Source of the DNA: Aquimarina mycalae
GTDB lineage: Bacteria > Bacteroidota > Bacteroidia > Flavobacteriales > Flavobacteriaceae
Assembly (NCBI RefSeq): GCF_029906345.1
Contig: NZ_JARYGY010000003.1
Span: forward strand, 475,411 to 539,410
DNA: 64,000 nt
Direction of reading: 5' to 3'
Part shown: positions 37,794 to 46,490 of the stretch, piece by piece
Position numbering within the stretch: the first letter of the stretch is position 1
How the letters are laid out: each line of letters begins with the position of its first letter
Translations under genes and position numbers: made by a program
Notes under the pieces: model-generated
What the model was told of the DNA's origin: nothing
Seen by the model: the letters and a program-made list of their open reading frames with translations, nothing else
Databases searched by the model: none

Positions 37794-38657
37794 TTAGAGA
37801 TAAGCCTTTTGAAACTGTTTGGGTGTATAACTAGTTCCTTTTTTAAAATATTTAGTAAAGTAAGTTGGGGCATCAAAGCCTAAGCCATAGGCAACTTCTT
37901 TAATAGAAGTAGATTGATTTGACAACATACGTTTTGCTTCTAGTAGTTTACTTTGCCTAATTATATTGGCTGGTGTATCAAGTAGAAATTCTTTAGATAC
38001 TTCGGTAAGAGTTTTTGTGTTGGTACCTAATTTATGTGCAAAAAAATCCATACTATGAAAGCTTTCGATTTCCTCAAATACAAGTTTTTTAAATTCTGCG
38101 GCTAATATATAACTAGAGTTTTTTTGAACATCTAAATTATCATCAAGTTTTCGCATACGTTCTATTTGAAATAAAATGTTTTGAAAATAATGATAAACCT
38201 GCTCTTTATAGTAGTTATCTTTTGTCAATATTTCGGATTCTATGAAGGAGGTAAGTAAACTTATTTTCTTACTATCTTCTTTTGAAAGTTTTAAACAGCT
38301 ACTACCAATTTCATTAAATATAGATAGTGATAACCTATCCATCAGTCCCTCATTTCCTTTGTTAATAAAATGATCATTAAAATGAAATAAATAACCTTCA
38401 TTTAAAGCATCTGTACAGAAGTAATGAATCTGATTACGATTTATAAAAAATATTGTATTTGCATCGTGATCAATTACTTCATAATCTACATAATGGCGTC
38501 CCGCTTGTTTAAACCAGATAACCTGATAAAAGCTATGTCTATGTGGAATAGAAGCATGTTTTTTATTAATATCAAAATAGGACTTTGCATCTTTTATTTC
38601 AAAGTGGAGTTTTGAGTAATCATCTTTATGTAGGTCGTATGTTTTAATTGTATCCAA
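37794..38657 (-). CDS. AraC family regulator with cupin-like sensor
   Basis: 287 residues. The N-terminus (ASIPHRHSFYQVIWFKQAGRHYVDYEVIDHDANTIFFINRNQIH) is an AraC cupin arm. The C-terminal helix-turn-helix runs from about 190 (MDFFAHKLGTNTKTLTEVSKEF, IKEVAYGLGFDAPTYFTKYFKK). It lies 86 bp upstream of the SDR gene on the same strand and probably activates that operon. Confidence 0.88.
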   Translation of the reverse strand: MDTIKTYDLHKDDYSKLHFEIKDAKSYFDINKKHASIPHRHSFYQVIWFKQAGRHYVDYEVIDHDANTIFFINRNQIHYFCTDALNEGYLFHFNDHFINKGNEGLMDRLSLSIFNEIGSSCLKLSKEDSKKISLLTSFIESEILTKDNYYKEQVYHYFQNILFQIERMRKLDDNLDVQKNSSYILAAEFKKLVFEEIESFHSMDFFAHKLGTNTKTLTEVSKEFLLDTPANIIRQSKLLEAKRMLSNQSTSIKEVAYGLGFDAPTYFTKYFKKGTSYTPKQFQKAYL

Positions 38658-38798
38658 TGTCCTTTAGTTTTTCCGACGATTATATTTATCTGGTAAAACA
38701 ACTAATTTAGCGAATAAAAACTGAATAGAAAACACAAGAGAGTTTTCATAGATAGACTGGTGCAAGCAATGAATTATATACGTTTGGTTAAAAGTATT

Positions 38799-39500
38799 TT
38801 ACGCCATAATTATTCCAATTCCTGTTGCTATTATAACCAACTGTAAAACAAACAATACTAAGGCTCCAACTGACATCAGAAATGTTTCTAATTTGTTATT
38901 TTCTGTCATAAAAATTCGATACATTAACCATACTATTAATAAATATACTAGCGGGTTAACTGGTAGGTCTATTTTTAATATTATATAACTAATTACACCT
39001 ATTAAAGTTGCTTGTCCTAGGATGAATGAATTAATGGCTAAGTGTTCTATAAAATTATATTTCCTAAAAATTAATTTAGTAGAAATTGCTAAAGGTACAA
39101 TAGATAATATCCAAAAATATTTTAAATAAACATGTACATATTTCCCAGCTGCATATGCTACTTTTCCCAGATACACATCAGGAAGGTTTTGTAGTTCGGT
39201 ATTTTCTCTGGGAACTCTTAATAAATTCTCTATAATCAAATACATAGTAACAGAAAAAATTAAAAAGGAAATTGGGTTGAGTATTCCTTTTCTTTTACCA
39301 AGAATATATTCGTTTGCAATAGATTTAGGATTCATAAACAGCATCTTAAGATTATAAAGAAATCCTTTATCCATATTCGTAATGGTCAAAAAGGTATCTT
39401 CGATAATTGACTTAAAAGTAATTTTTTTAATTTCAGACTTTTCCCCACAGTTAGGGCAAAAATTTGCATTATGTTCGGTATTACAAGAAACACAAATCAT
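38799..39500 (-). CDS. DUF3667-type zinc-ribbon membrane protein
   Basis: 233 residues. The start is a zinc ribbon, CVSCNTEHNANFCPNCGEK, followed by TFKSIIEDTFLTITNMDKGFLYNLKML and MNPKSIANEYILGKRKGILNPISFLIFS, typical of DUF3667. Four to five TM helices follow. Function unknown. The sequence just after it (38760-38791) resembles the right arm of a D repeat, so a repeat copy may have been lost here. Confidence 0.8.
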   Translation of the reverse strand: MICVSCNTEHNANFCPNCGEKSEIKKITFKSIIEDTFLTITNMDKGFLYNLKMLFMNPKSIANEYILGKRKGILNPISFLIFSVTMYLIIENLLRVPRENTELQNLPDVYLGKVAYAAGKYVHVYLKYFWILSIVPLAISTKLIFRKYNFIEHLAINSFILGQATLIGVISYIILKIDLPVNPLVYLLIVWLMYRIFMTENNKLETFLMSVGALVLFVLQLVIIATGIGIIMA

Positions 39501-39702
39501 TTGTTCTGTTTTAATAAATTAAATCTTTGTATTTTCATTAATATTGATGCTTAATAACTTACCTATTGTTGTTCTATATTTTTGTTCACACTCGACTATG
39601 ATTAGGTTGTAGGGCGATCTACAAGTCTAACTTGTCAAAACCCTATTATTTGATTATAAGTTTATCGCCATCATAAATTACAGACATATTTAGCAGTAGT
39701 TT

Positions 39703-40551
39703 CTATTGATTATTAATTTTTAATTCCATTTCTAATTGTTCCAGATAATTTTCAAACCCTATAGAGTTAAAAAAGCTGGTCATGTTTTCAGCCTTTTTAT
39801 CTACATTAATAATAGAAAAAGCGTTTCCATATTTTTTTGCCAACTCGGTTATTAACTTTGAAGCTATTCCTTTTTTTCTAAAATCTTTATGTACAGCTAT
39901 TTGTTGTATTCGATTGGTTTTTGGATTGAGAATAACATATCCAACTAATTCGTTTTCAACATAAGCTCCATATGAATCATTGTCTGTTTTCAAATTATTC
40001 ATTACGTTTTTTGAGTTTTGCCACGTAGTATTTATATCCCAAAAAGACTCCATCCGTTCCCAAGGATAGGTTTTTAGCCCTCTAATATCAATAAACTTGT
40101 TAGATTTAATGGACTTAAAATTTCCTTTAAAACAAGCTAATTCCCTTGTCGTTTTAAAACCAATTTTTTCATAAGACTTTATTGCTTGAATATTTTGAGT
40201 GATTACTTCGAGTATAATTTTATCAATTCCCTTTTTTTGTAATACTGGTAAATTATAGAGATACATTTGTTTCGTTAATCCTGAGCCTCTTTTTTGAGGA
40301 ATAACGCCTGTTCCTCCATTATAAGCAATTTTTTGATCGTTAATGGTATCAAATCCGTGCAGAATGAAAGCAATCAGCCTTTGATCTTCAAAAACACCAA
40401 CTGACAATTCAAGGTCCGTTTTATCAGCTTTCATTTTTGATATTAACTGTTCTTTGGACAATTTAAAAGGAATAAAATAGTCAGAAAAGGACTCATTGAA
40501 GACATTCAAAATATCTTCATCATCTACTCCTTTTAAACTTCTAATATTCAT
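39703..40551 (-). CDS. double-GNAT acetyltransferase
   Basis: 282 residues with two GNAT halves. The first (about 1-140) has NGGTGVIPQKRGSGLTKQMY as its acetyl-CoA loop. The second (about 150-282) has QIAVHKDFRKKGIASKLI and NVDKKAENMTSFFNSIGFE. Two-domain GNATs usually have one active half. Acceptor unknown. It is an antibiotic-modification-like or small-molecule acetyltransferase by family only. Confidence 0.85.
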   Translation of the reverse strand: MNIRSLKGVDDEDILNVFNESFSDYFIPFKLSKEQLISKMKADKTDLELSVGVFEDQRLIAFILHGFDTINDQKIAYNGGTGVIPQKRGSGLTKQMYLYNLPVLQKKGIDKIILEVITQNIQAIKSYEKIGFKTTRELACFKGNFKSIKSNKFIDIRGLKTYPWERMESFWDINTTWQNSKNVMNNLKTDNDSYGAYVENELVGYVILNPKTNRIQQIAVHKDFRKKGIASKLITELAKKYGNAFSIINVDKKAENMTSFFNSIGFENYLEQLEMELKINNQ

Positions 40552-40568
40552 TTTCTTGTCTAATTACT

Positions 40569-40625
40569 GCTAACATTCTCTATAAAGTGAATCCGTTTTA
40601 ATGGGTTTTTACATAGTCTGATGTT
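40569..40625. repeat. short GCTAAC hairpin element
   Basis: Begins GCTAACATTC and contains CTATAAAGTGAATCC paired with GGGTTTTTACATAG. It may be a small member of the intergenic palindrome set; right end uncertain. Confidence 0.4.
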
Positions 40626-40634
40626 TTCGTTTTT

Positions 40635-41084
40635 TTATTTTCCGAATTTCCACCATTTTTTTGACTTCTTCACCCGAGGATTTGTTTCGTTACTTTCTAA
40701 GTTTGATTGCTGTTCAATACTAATCGAATTAGAAAATATTGATTCTTTAAGGTCATTCAGATTTTCTGAAGAGAAATGAAAATAACCAATTCCTACTATA
40801 TCCGACTGATAAGATTTAGTTTCATTTTCAAAAGTATCAAATGCACTTGCAACTAATCCTTCAACGTAATTTTTTCCAGCACCAAGTTTAGTCAGTTCGG
40901 ATACAGTAAATTTTGCAATCACTTCTGCATCCAAAAAACATAAATTTCGTCCGACACCAAAAGAAAATCCAGAAAGTGTTAAGCCAAAAATTTGGAACAT
41001 GGTTTCATTGGTAAGATCCCATCTATCATCATTTATTGTTAGAGTAATAATTTTCTGTAGTTTATTTTGTAATAATTCTTCCAT
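40635..41084 (-). CDS. hypothetical protein
   Basis: 149 residues, soluble, no signal peptide. No family recognised. The sequence is a compact alpha/beta body (IITLTINDDRWDLTNETMFQIFGLTLSGF) and a Ser/Asn/Lys-rich tail ending KKSKKWWKFGK. It is separated from its neighbours by repeat-like sequence on both sides. Confidence 0.65.
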   Translation of the reverse strand: MEELLQNKLQKIITLTINDDRWDLTNETMFQIFGLTLSGFSFGVGRNLCFLDAEVIAKFTVSELTKLGAGKNYVEGLVASAFDTFENETKSYQSDIVGIGYFHFSSENLNDLKESIFSNSISIEQQSNLESNETNPRVKKSKKWWKFGK

Positions 41085-41184
41085 ACTAATTGTTCTAGTT
41101 GCTTACTAATTACAATCTAAGATTCTTTAATTGAGTATAACATTTTATGCGAAACGTAAGGTGTAAAAGATACTATATTTTGGA

Positions 41185-41207
41185 ATTAACACAGAGCCAA
41201 ATTTTTA
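41185..41207. repeat. E-type repeat core, copy 1
   Basis: ATTAACACAGAGCCAAAT followed by TTTTA occurs here and again at 61880-61902, with matching flanks (TTTTGG/TTTCGG before, A/T run after). The stop codon of the ClbS-like gene lies at its edge. Confidence 0.7.
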
Positions 41208-41738
41208 TATTTTGTTGTGCGTTCGTATTTTTTCAGCATTCAGTTTTTTCCATTTCCGAACTCTACTTCTTGCATTTTTATATGGCGATGATGTATTCAA
41301 TTGTATCATTTTGCCTTTTGTCCATTTATCATACCAAGGTTTTTCATACAATTCCGCGTTTTCGTTTGCTTTTATTAACTCCAGAATTCGGTCAACATTG
41401 TTGTCTAATTTTGTCAAAAGTGATTTGTAGTCAAGGCTTTCATAATCTATATAAAATTTTTGTGCAAGCTTTCCTAGTTGATTCCATTTATATCCTGTTT
41501 CCGGAAAGTCAACATTTTGTCCATCATCTTTTTTTTGATTCCATTTCAGAACAAGTTCAGACCAACCAATAAGATAAGCAACTAAATCAGAAATACTCAT
41601 TTCTGTTCCTTTTGCGTGTCCATCGAGTTCTTTTGTTTTAGTTAATCCGATTGGGATATCATTTAAATCCATTTTCAATTTAGAATATGAATTTTCGATA
41701 GCTAGAATTAGTTCGTTTTTGTTTTTTGGTATTGACAC
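41205..41738 (-). CDS. ClbS/DfsB family four-helix bundle protein
   Basis: 177 residues. SIPKNKNELILAIENSYSKL, MSISDLVAYLIGWSELVLKWNQKK, ETGYKWNQLGKLAQKFY and the final TSSPYKNARSRVRKWKK are the landmarks of the ClbS/DfsB (DUF1706) family. ClbS itself is a colibactin-resistance hydrolase; most relatives, including this, have no known role. Its last residues, THNKI, are encoded by the adjoining repeat. Confidence 0.85.
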   Translation of the reverse strand: MSIPKNKNELILAIENSYSKLKMDLNDIPIGLTKTKELDGHAKGTEMSISDLVAYLIGWSELVLKWNQKKDDGQNVDFPETGYKWNQLGKLAQKFYIDYESLDYKSLLTKLDNNVDRILELIKANENAELYEKPWYDKWTKGKMIQLNTSSPYKNARSRVRKWKKLNAEKIRTHNKI

Positions 41739-41752
41739 TTTCGTTTTTTATT

Positions 41753-41887
41753 GCTAACAACAGTCAAGTGTATAAGTAGTAGCGAATTTCTAATCGCTAT
41801 CCTTTCGGTTTTGCACTGATTATTATTTTATGTTTATACTTTCGTTTTATAACTTAAACCCCCTATTGCTTACACACAATGTTAAGC
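41753..41887. repeat. A-type cassette-like repeat, copy 1
   Basis: 135 bp running from GCTAACAACAG to the GTTAAGC that holds the stop codon of the PLP enzyme gene. In the gene (minus) direction its ends are GCTTAAC and GTTAGC, fitting attC core boxes. Internal landmarks shared with other A copies: TAGTAGCGAATTTCT, GGTTTTGCACTG and TTTATACTTTCGTTTTAT. Confidence 0.8.
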
Positions 41888-43270
41888 ACAGGCTTCCTTT
41901 GCTTTTTTAAAAAGTTCAACTGTTCGACTAATATCTGATTCATCTGTTCTCCATGAAGAAATACTGATTCTAATAACGGAACTCCCATTCCAAGTCGAAC
42001 CACCAAGCCATAATTCTTTTGAATTCTGTAAATATTCTAATACTGCATTTGTTTTACTATCGTTGTCTAAATAAACAAGAATCTGATTAAAAACTACTTC
42101 ATTTAATATAGTAAATCCGATATTTTTAAGTTCAGTTGCCAATCGTTTTGATTGTTGGTGAAATGTAAAAATCATTTCATCAATTCCATTTTTACCTAAA
42201 TATTTTAAAGTAGCCCATAATTCAAATGCTCTTGAGCGTTTTGACATTTCTGGTGTGTATAACATTGGATCTCTTTTACCTTTACTATAGATAATATATT
42301 CACCATTTGCTTGTAATGCATTAGCTAGTGAATTAGCATGTTTACATAGAACAATACCTGAATCATAGGGTACATTTAGTGTTTTATGAGCGTCTAAAAC
42401 CCAAGAATCTGCTTTTTCAATGCCTTTTGTCAAATACGAAAGCTCTTTTGAAGTTGCTGCCCATAAACCAAAAGCTCCATCAATATGAGTCCATGCATTC
42501 GCTTTATTTGCAATAGTACAAATAGTGTCAAAGTCATCAAACGAACCTGAATTAGCATTTCCAGCCTGAAGAAAAACTATACATGATTTATCTAATTCTG
42601 GAAGTTCATTGACTATTAGTTTGCCTTGTTCATCAGAAGGAACATATTCTATATTCTCATCTCCAAACCCAGCTAAAACAAGGTTTTTTCTTATGCTGGC
42701 GTGAATCTGTTGATGAGTAACAATACGAACTTTTGGGGCTCCATTTAGTCCTTTTTTATTTACATCCCAACCTAAATTTTTGAGTATATGATATCGAGCA
42801 GCAATTATAGCACTGAAGTTGGCCATTGAAGCACCACTAACAAAACCTGCTACAGTTTCTTTTGGTAACTTTAACAAATCTTTTATCCATTTTTCGCAAA
42901 TCACTTCCAATTCCGCATTTATTGGTGATGATACATAAAGGCCTCCACACTGATCCCATATGTCAGTTAGCCACTTTGTTGCTAAAGAGATTGGGGTTGC
43001 ACCTCCGATAATAAATCCGAAATATCGCCCTCCAGTATGAGCAACCGTTCCTAAAGTCCCTATTTCATGAAGTAATGAAAGAATTTTTGATGCAGAAAAA
43101 GATTCATTTTGTAAGTCTTCTTTTAGTACTTTAAGTTCCTCCAAATTCTCCCTACTTGGATATACATCACAATCATTTATTTTATCAATATATTCGAAAG
43201 CATAGTCACGAGCTTGATTAAAAATTTCTTTTCTATTCAATTCGTCCAACATTTGTTTTTTTATATCCAT
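41882..43270 (-). CDS. PLP-dependent group II decarboxylase
   Basis: 462 residues. The fold-type I core is evident: VAGFVSGASMANFSAI, the PLP-facing Asp in AWTHIDGAFGLWA and the Schiff-base Lys in VLDAHKTLNVPYDSG. Overall it belongs with the aromatic-amino-acid/glutamate decarboxylase group (PF00282) and would release CO2 from an amino acid to give an amine. The substrate cannot be read. It is a single gene flanked by A-type repeats, one of which supplies the stop codon. Confidence 0.87.
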   Translation of the reverse strand: MDIKKQMLDELNRKEIFNQARDYAFEYIDKINDCDVYPSRENLEELKVLKEDLQNESFSASKILSLLHEIGTLGTVAHTGGRYFGFIIGGATPISLATKWLTDIWDQCGGLYVSSPINAELEVICEKWIKDLLKLPKETVAGFVSGASMANFSAIIAARYHILKNLGWDVNKKGLNGAPKVRIVTHQQIHASIRKNLVLAGFGDENIEYVPSDEQGKLIVNELPELDKSCIVFLQAGNANSGSFDDFDTICTIANKANAWTHIDGAFGLWAATSKELSYLTKGIEKADSWVLDAHKTLNVPYDSGIVLCKHANSLANALQANGEYIIYSKGKRDPMLYTPEMSKRSRAFELWATLKYLGKNGIDEMIFTFHQQSKRLATELKNIGFTILNEVVFNQILVYLDNDSKTNAVLEYLQNSKELWLGGSTWNGSSVIRISISSWRTDESDISRTVELFKKAKEACA

Positions 43271-43289
43271 CTATTTTTGTTTTGCTTGT

Positions 43290-43454
43290 GTCTAACGGTT
43301 ACGCGTATGAATAGTAGCAGATTTCTATTCACAAACCTTTCGACCTTTCTGTCTACTTTGTAATCTATTTATACTTTCGTTTTATCGCTTTAATCAATAT
43401 TACTTATAAACTTTGCATTAAGCACCAAACCTATATTATCTATAGGCATTGTTA
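43290..43454. repeat. A-type cassette-like repeat, copy 2
   Basis: Starts GTCTAACGGTTACG, contains AGTAGCAGATTTCT, CCTTTCGACC and TTTATACTTTCGTTTTAT, and reaches CATTAAGCAC. A second right-end-like stretch (CTATAGGCATTGTTAC) follows, as though two right ends are stacked. On the minus strand the far end is GTTAGAC, an exact GTTRRRY box. Confidence 0.75.
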
Positions 43455-43468
43455 CCTATTACAATTTT

Positions 43469-43951
43469 CTATCCCACAAAAGTTGAATGATTATTTCTTG
43501 GATCATACTGAATTTCTAAGTCTGAACCATTCCAAATTGCTTCACAACTTTCAAGACGGTATGTGTCACCTTGCCAACTTGCACCAATGTAATCTTCGAT
43601 TAAATCTTCAATAAAAACTCTTTCACCAATTTTAATGTCTTTGGGAATTAAATACGCTGCGAATGGATGTTCGAAATAATGTGGATAAAAATATGTCCAT
43701 TCAATTACTCGTTCAAATTCTTTATTAGTCCCCGAATAAATATCCAATCGATGGTCTCTAATGATTTCAATTTCTCCTGTCTTTTTATTCTGAACGACAG
43801 AATAACATGAGCGTATTTCATCAGAAGGATCGACTTTTTTTATGATTGATTTAAGTCCGTTTTTTACAGCTTTATTAATGCTATCTTTATCTCGTCCAGT
43901 CTTAATTATACGCAAACCTTTTGAGCTTTTATTTCCAGTTCCAAATACCAT
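43469..43951 (-). CDS. hypothetical protein
   Basis: 160 residues, soluble, family not recognised. Contains a basic N-terminal half (GLRIIKTGRDKDSINKAVKNG) and an aromatic second half (RVIEWTYFYPHYFEHPFAAYL, GASWQGDTYRLESCEAIWNG). It starts one base after the preceding gene's stop, so the two genes form one unit between repeats. Confidence 0.65.
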   Translation of the reverse strand: MVFGTGNKSSKGLRIIKTGRDKDSINKAVKNGLKSIIKKVDPSDEIRSCYSVVQNKKTGEIEIIRDHRLDIYSGTNKEFERVIEWTYFYPHYFEHPFAAYLIPKDIKIGERVFIEDLIEDYIGASWQGDTYRLESCEAIWNGSDLEIQYDPRNNHSTFVG

Positions 43952-43952
43952 C

Positions 43953-44207
43953 TTATATTATTTTTATGTTATGCTGATTTAAGTCTATTTTTAAACAAGT
44001 ATCGGGATTTAATTTGATCATAGTTAAAAGATCGTCATCTGATAAAAATTCTGTATCAACAATCGAGTTGTCGCAATTCGTACATTTTCGCTTGGTAAAG
44101 TTGGTTCTTTCTAATTTATACCAATTCATTTTATACGGACAATTCATTTTTTTTACAAATTCATTTTTGTCAGTATAAACTTCCTTTTTTATTGGGTCAA
44201 ATTTCAT
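43953..44207 (-). CDS. small zinc-ribbon-like protein
   Basis: 84 residues from the ATG at 44207. An upstream frame to 44285 runs through a repeat and is unlikely to be translated. Cysteines in NCPYKMNWYKL and RKCTNCDNSIVDT could bind zinc. The rest (SDDDLLTMIKLNPDTCLKIDL) is acidic and helical. Family not recognised. Coupled to the next gene by a one-base gap. Confidence 0.65.
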   Translation of the reverse strand: MKFDPIKKEVYTDKNEFVKKMNCPYKMNWYKLERTNFTKRKCTNCDNSIVDTEFLSDDDLLTMIKLNPDTCLKIDLNQHNIKII

Positions 44208-44230
44208 TGTTTGTGCTTTTATTTGGTTGC

Positions 44231-44288
44231 AGTTAACGGTCTCTACTATGAGTAATTGCTTGTTCTTAGTTTTATTACTTGTCATAAG
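44231..44288. repeat. short cassette-like palindrome
   Basis: A 58-bp element from GTTAACGGTCTC to GTCATAAGG in which TATGAGTAAT is mirrored by ATTACTTGTCATA. Its left end matches the longer repeats, but the middle is missing. It separates the zinc-ribbon pair from the serine hydrolase. Confidence 0.6.
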
Positions 44289-45468
44289 GTATAAAATTCT
44301 CCCAATACCAAGGCATCGATTTATCTGCCATTGTAATTTCTAGTAATTCTTTAAAAATACTTTCACCGTTTGAACTGTTAGACATTATTATGATTCCTAA
44401 ATTTTGTGATGGATAAAATATTGTGTAATGCTCCCAACCCTGAATATGACCTTCTTTAAAAACTGCTTTTCCGAAAGGTGTATTATAGGTTCCAAAACCT
44501 AAGGCATAGCTTAATTCAATATCATTATTCTCTGTAGTTTTTATCAATCGGTTTTTACCAAATTGTTGCTTGCATTCAATATGGATTTGTGGTCTAAAAA
44601 ACTCATTATACCCTGTTTTGCTTAGCCCTTTTTGTGCTAACATTGCTTGGATAAATTTTGCATAATCCTCAGGTGTTGTGTCCATACTACCTGCTGCATA
44701 TTCCTTATTTCTTTTCCTTCGTTTTAAGGTCTTTCTTTTTTTATAGTGACCAACAGCAAAGTTTGTATCAAATCTATCTTGCCAAAGAAAACTAGTCATA
44801 TTCATTTCAAACGGTTTGAAAACATATTCCTGAGCTAGTTCTTCCAAGCCTTTTTTGGTTATTTGTTCAACAACAAATTGAAGCAATTGAATGCCTTCGC
44901 CAGAATAACTATAAAAAGTTCCTGGTTCAAATTCAATCTCTAGCGGTTTTTCCATATCAATACTATATTTTCCGATATATCTCCAATTTGGAAATCCTGT
45001 GGTATGAGATAAACACATTCTAGCAGTTATTTTCTTGTACCTATCATCATTTTTTAAATCTTTGTACCCTTCATAATCATGTGGAAAGTCATAAGTATAT
45101 AATGGTTTCTCAAGATACTCCACCAAGGGTTTGTCTAAATCAATTTTTTTTTTATCAACTAATTTCATTACAACAAAGGCAAATAGTGATTTACTAAATG
45201 AAGCAGCGTAAAAATTATGTGAAGTTTTAAGTGGCTGGTTCTCTTTCAAATTTCTAGACCCATAGGCTTTCTGAAATAAAACACTATCCTTAGTAACTAT
45301 AGAAATTGTAAGTCCGTGAACATTTCCTGCATTTTTTAAACGTTGAATTTCATTATCCAAAACTATGGTTGATATTTTTGAATTATCTATTCTTTGAATG
45401 GATTGAGAATAAACTCTTAAACTTAAAACGAAGAATAGCAGTGAAATGAAATATTGTATTTTGCCCAT
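44275..45468 (-). CDS. secreted serine hydrolase, beta-lactamase-like
   Basis: 397 residues with a signal peptide ending VYSQ. Nucleophile motif S90-F-S-K93. The second motif is YSG (FYSYSGEGIQ) instead of YxN, and the third is GHIQGWE instead of HTG. It belongs to PF00144 but with a modified active site, so beta-lactam hydrolysis is unlikely. An ECF-type promoter lies 32-59 bp upstream of its ATG. Confidence 0.85.
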   Translation of the reverse strand: MGKIQYFISLLFFVLSLRVYSQSIQRIDNSKISTIVLDNEIQRLKNAGNVHGLTISIVTKDSVLFQKAYGSRNLKENQPLKTSHNFYAASFSKSLFAFVVMKLVDKKKIDLDKPLVEYLEKPLYTYDFPHDYEGYKDLKNDDRYKKITARMCLSHTTGFPNWRYIGKYSIDMEKPLEIEFEPGTFYSYSGEGIQLLQFVVEQITKKGLEELAQEYVFKPFEMNMTSFLWQDRFDTNFAVGHYKKRKTLKRRKRNKEYAAGSMDTTPEDYAKFIQAMLAQKGLSKTGYNEFFRPQIHIECKQQFGKNRLIKTTENNDIELSYALGFGTYNTPFGKAVFKEGHIQGWEHYTIFYPSQNLGIIIMSNSSNGESIFKELLEITMADKSMPWYWENFIPYDK

Positions 45469-45499
45469 TTTAAAATTGATTTTAAATTCCTTTATTTAA

Positions 45500-45527
45500 T
45501 AGACGTCTATTCTTATCAAATGGTTGC
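45500..45527 (-). promoter_or_regulatory. ECF-type promoter GCAACC-N16-CGTCTA
   Basis: On the minus strand GCAACC (45522-45527) and CGTCTA (45500-45505) are separated by exactly 16 bp, 31 bp upstream of the serine hydrolase ATG. The identical boxes and spacing recur at 60917-60944. This AACC...CGTC layout is typical of extracytoplasmic-function sigma promoters. Confidence 0.75.
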
Positions 45528-45543
45528 CTAAGCTTTTACCACA

Positions 45544-45617
45544 TTAGGCACAACGGCAAATATGACAAACGTTGCTAAACTAGAGGGTAGCGATGTTTTG
45601 TTATATAGTGTTGTAAG
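45544..45617. repeat. short cassette-like palindrome (B type)
   Basis: A 74-bp near-perfect palindrome: ACAACGGCAAATATGACAAAC with GTTGCTA on the left and TAGCGATGTTTTGTTATATA with GTGTTGT on the right. It starts TTAGGCACAAC, and its right end GTTGTAAGTAG matches those at 58990 and 61141. Confidence 0.7.
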
Positions 45618-45620
45618 TAG

Positions 45621-46337
45621 TTATTTAAATTGGTTTTTCCTTTTTTTAAAATAATTTTCAATATTTGGTTTCTGCTTAGTTTGTCTAAACTTAAACAGTC
45701 TGTTTTCAGATTTTGTTTTATTATATCTAAATTGAGTTTTGCTTTTTATAACAAAACTTGAATCATTTTTTATGATACCATTAATCTCGTGTAAATAAGC
45801 TGAATTAAATGAATCTTTGCCTGGGTTTTGGCTTTCAATACGATAAAATTGAATTTTAATACTATCTCCATTAATTTTTGCCAAACCTTTATTGTTTATA
45901 TCATCTGGTCTAAATCTACAATTTCGTTTAATTTGTTTTATTTCAGAATTTTGAGATTCGAGCATTAACTCAATTGTTTTATGTGCACTTTCATAAGTAT
46001 TTTCATAGGCTTCTTTTCTTGCACAGTAATAATGTGAGAGTCCATTAATTCCAGAAATATTAAGAACAAATCCGTCTTCATAAATAAAGAATATGGATAA
46101 ATGCTTAATTTTCTTTATTCCAGTCTTTTTATAATATTCATCAATTGGGTATGGTGGATATTCTCCGTACTCCCATTCTAATTCGGTAAAATAATATCCT
46201 TGAAATTTAATAGATTGGCTAGAAATTAGATTATTTTCAAAATCAATTAGCTCTTTTTTGTGATGTGTCTTGAAAATTCCGCAAGAAGTTAGAATAAAAC
46301 TAATAGCCAATATTAATAAAATGTGTCTGTTTCTCAA
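45621..46337 (-). CDS. lipoprotein of unknown function
   Basis: 238 residues with a lipobox (LTSCGIFK). The body alternates charged and aromatic residues (FQGYYFTELEWEYGEYPPYPIDEYYKK, KIQFYRIESQNPG) with two Cys in SHYYCARKE and RNCRFRPDD. Family not recognised. The strongly basic C-terminus ends YFKKRKNQFK. Single gene between a palindrome and the SRPBCC group. Confidence 0.65.
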   Translation of the reverse strand: MRNRHILLILAISFILTSCGIFKTHHKKELIDFENNLISSQSIKFQGYYFTELEWEYGEYPPYPIDEYYKKTGIKKIKHLSIFFIYEDGFVLNISGINGLSHYYCARKEAYENTYESAHKTIELMLESQNSEIKQIKRNCRFRPDDINNKGLAKINGDSIKIQFYRIESQNPGKDSFNSAYLHEINGIIKNDSSFVIKSKTQFRYNKTKSENRLFKFRQTKQKPNIENYFKKRKNQFK

Positions 46338-46426
46338 TTTTTTATTTTAATTACTTATAAGGTTTAGTATATGAAAAACAGCTATTTAATTAGCTGAATT
46401 TTATTATTAAAACTAAAGTAATAAAA

Positions 46427-46453
46427 AAGTGCAAAACTTTGAGTTTTGCACTT
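46427..46453 (-). terminator. rho-independent terminator of the SRPBCC group
   Basis: AAGTGCAAAACT pairs with AGTTTTGCACTT around a short loop, and on the minus strand is followed by a T run. It ends the last SRPBCC gene. Confidence 0.8.
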
Positions 46454-46490
46454 AATAAGCTATTTTTATTTATGTAGTTTGGTGCTGGCT

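Noticed and set aside
41147..41572. 141-residue plus-strand ORF opposite the ClbS-like gene
   Set aside because: Shadow frame of low-complexity hydrophobic residues; ClbS/DfsB motifs are on the other strand.
43953..44285. Longer form of the zinc-ribbon protein starting at 44285
   Set aside because: The extra residues are read through a repeat and overlap the serine hydrolase stop; the ATG at 44207 fits better.
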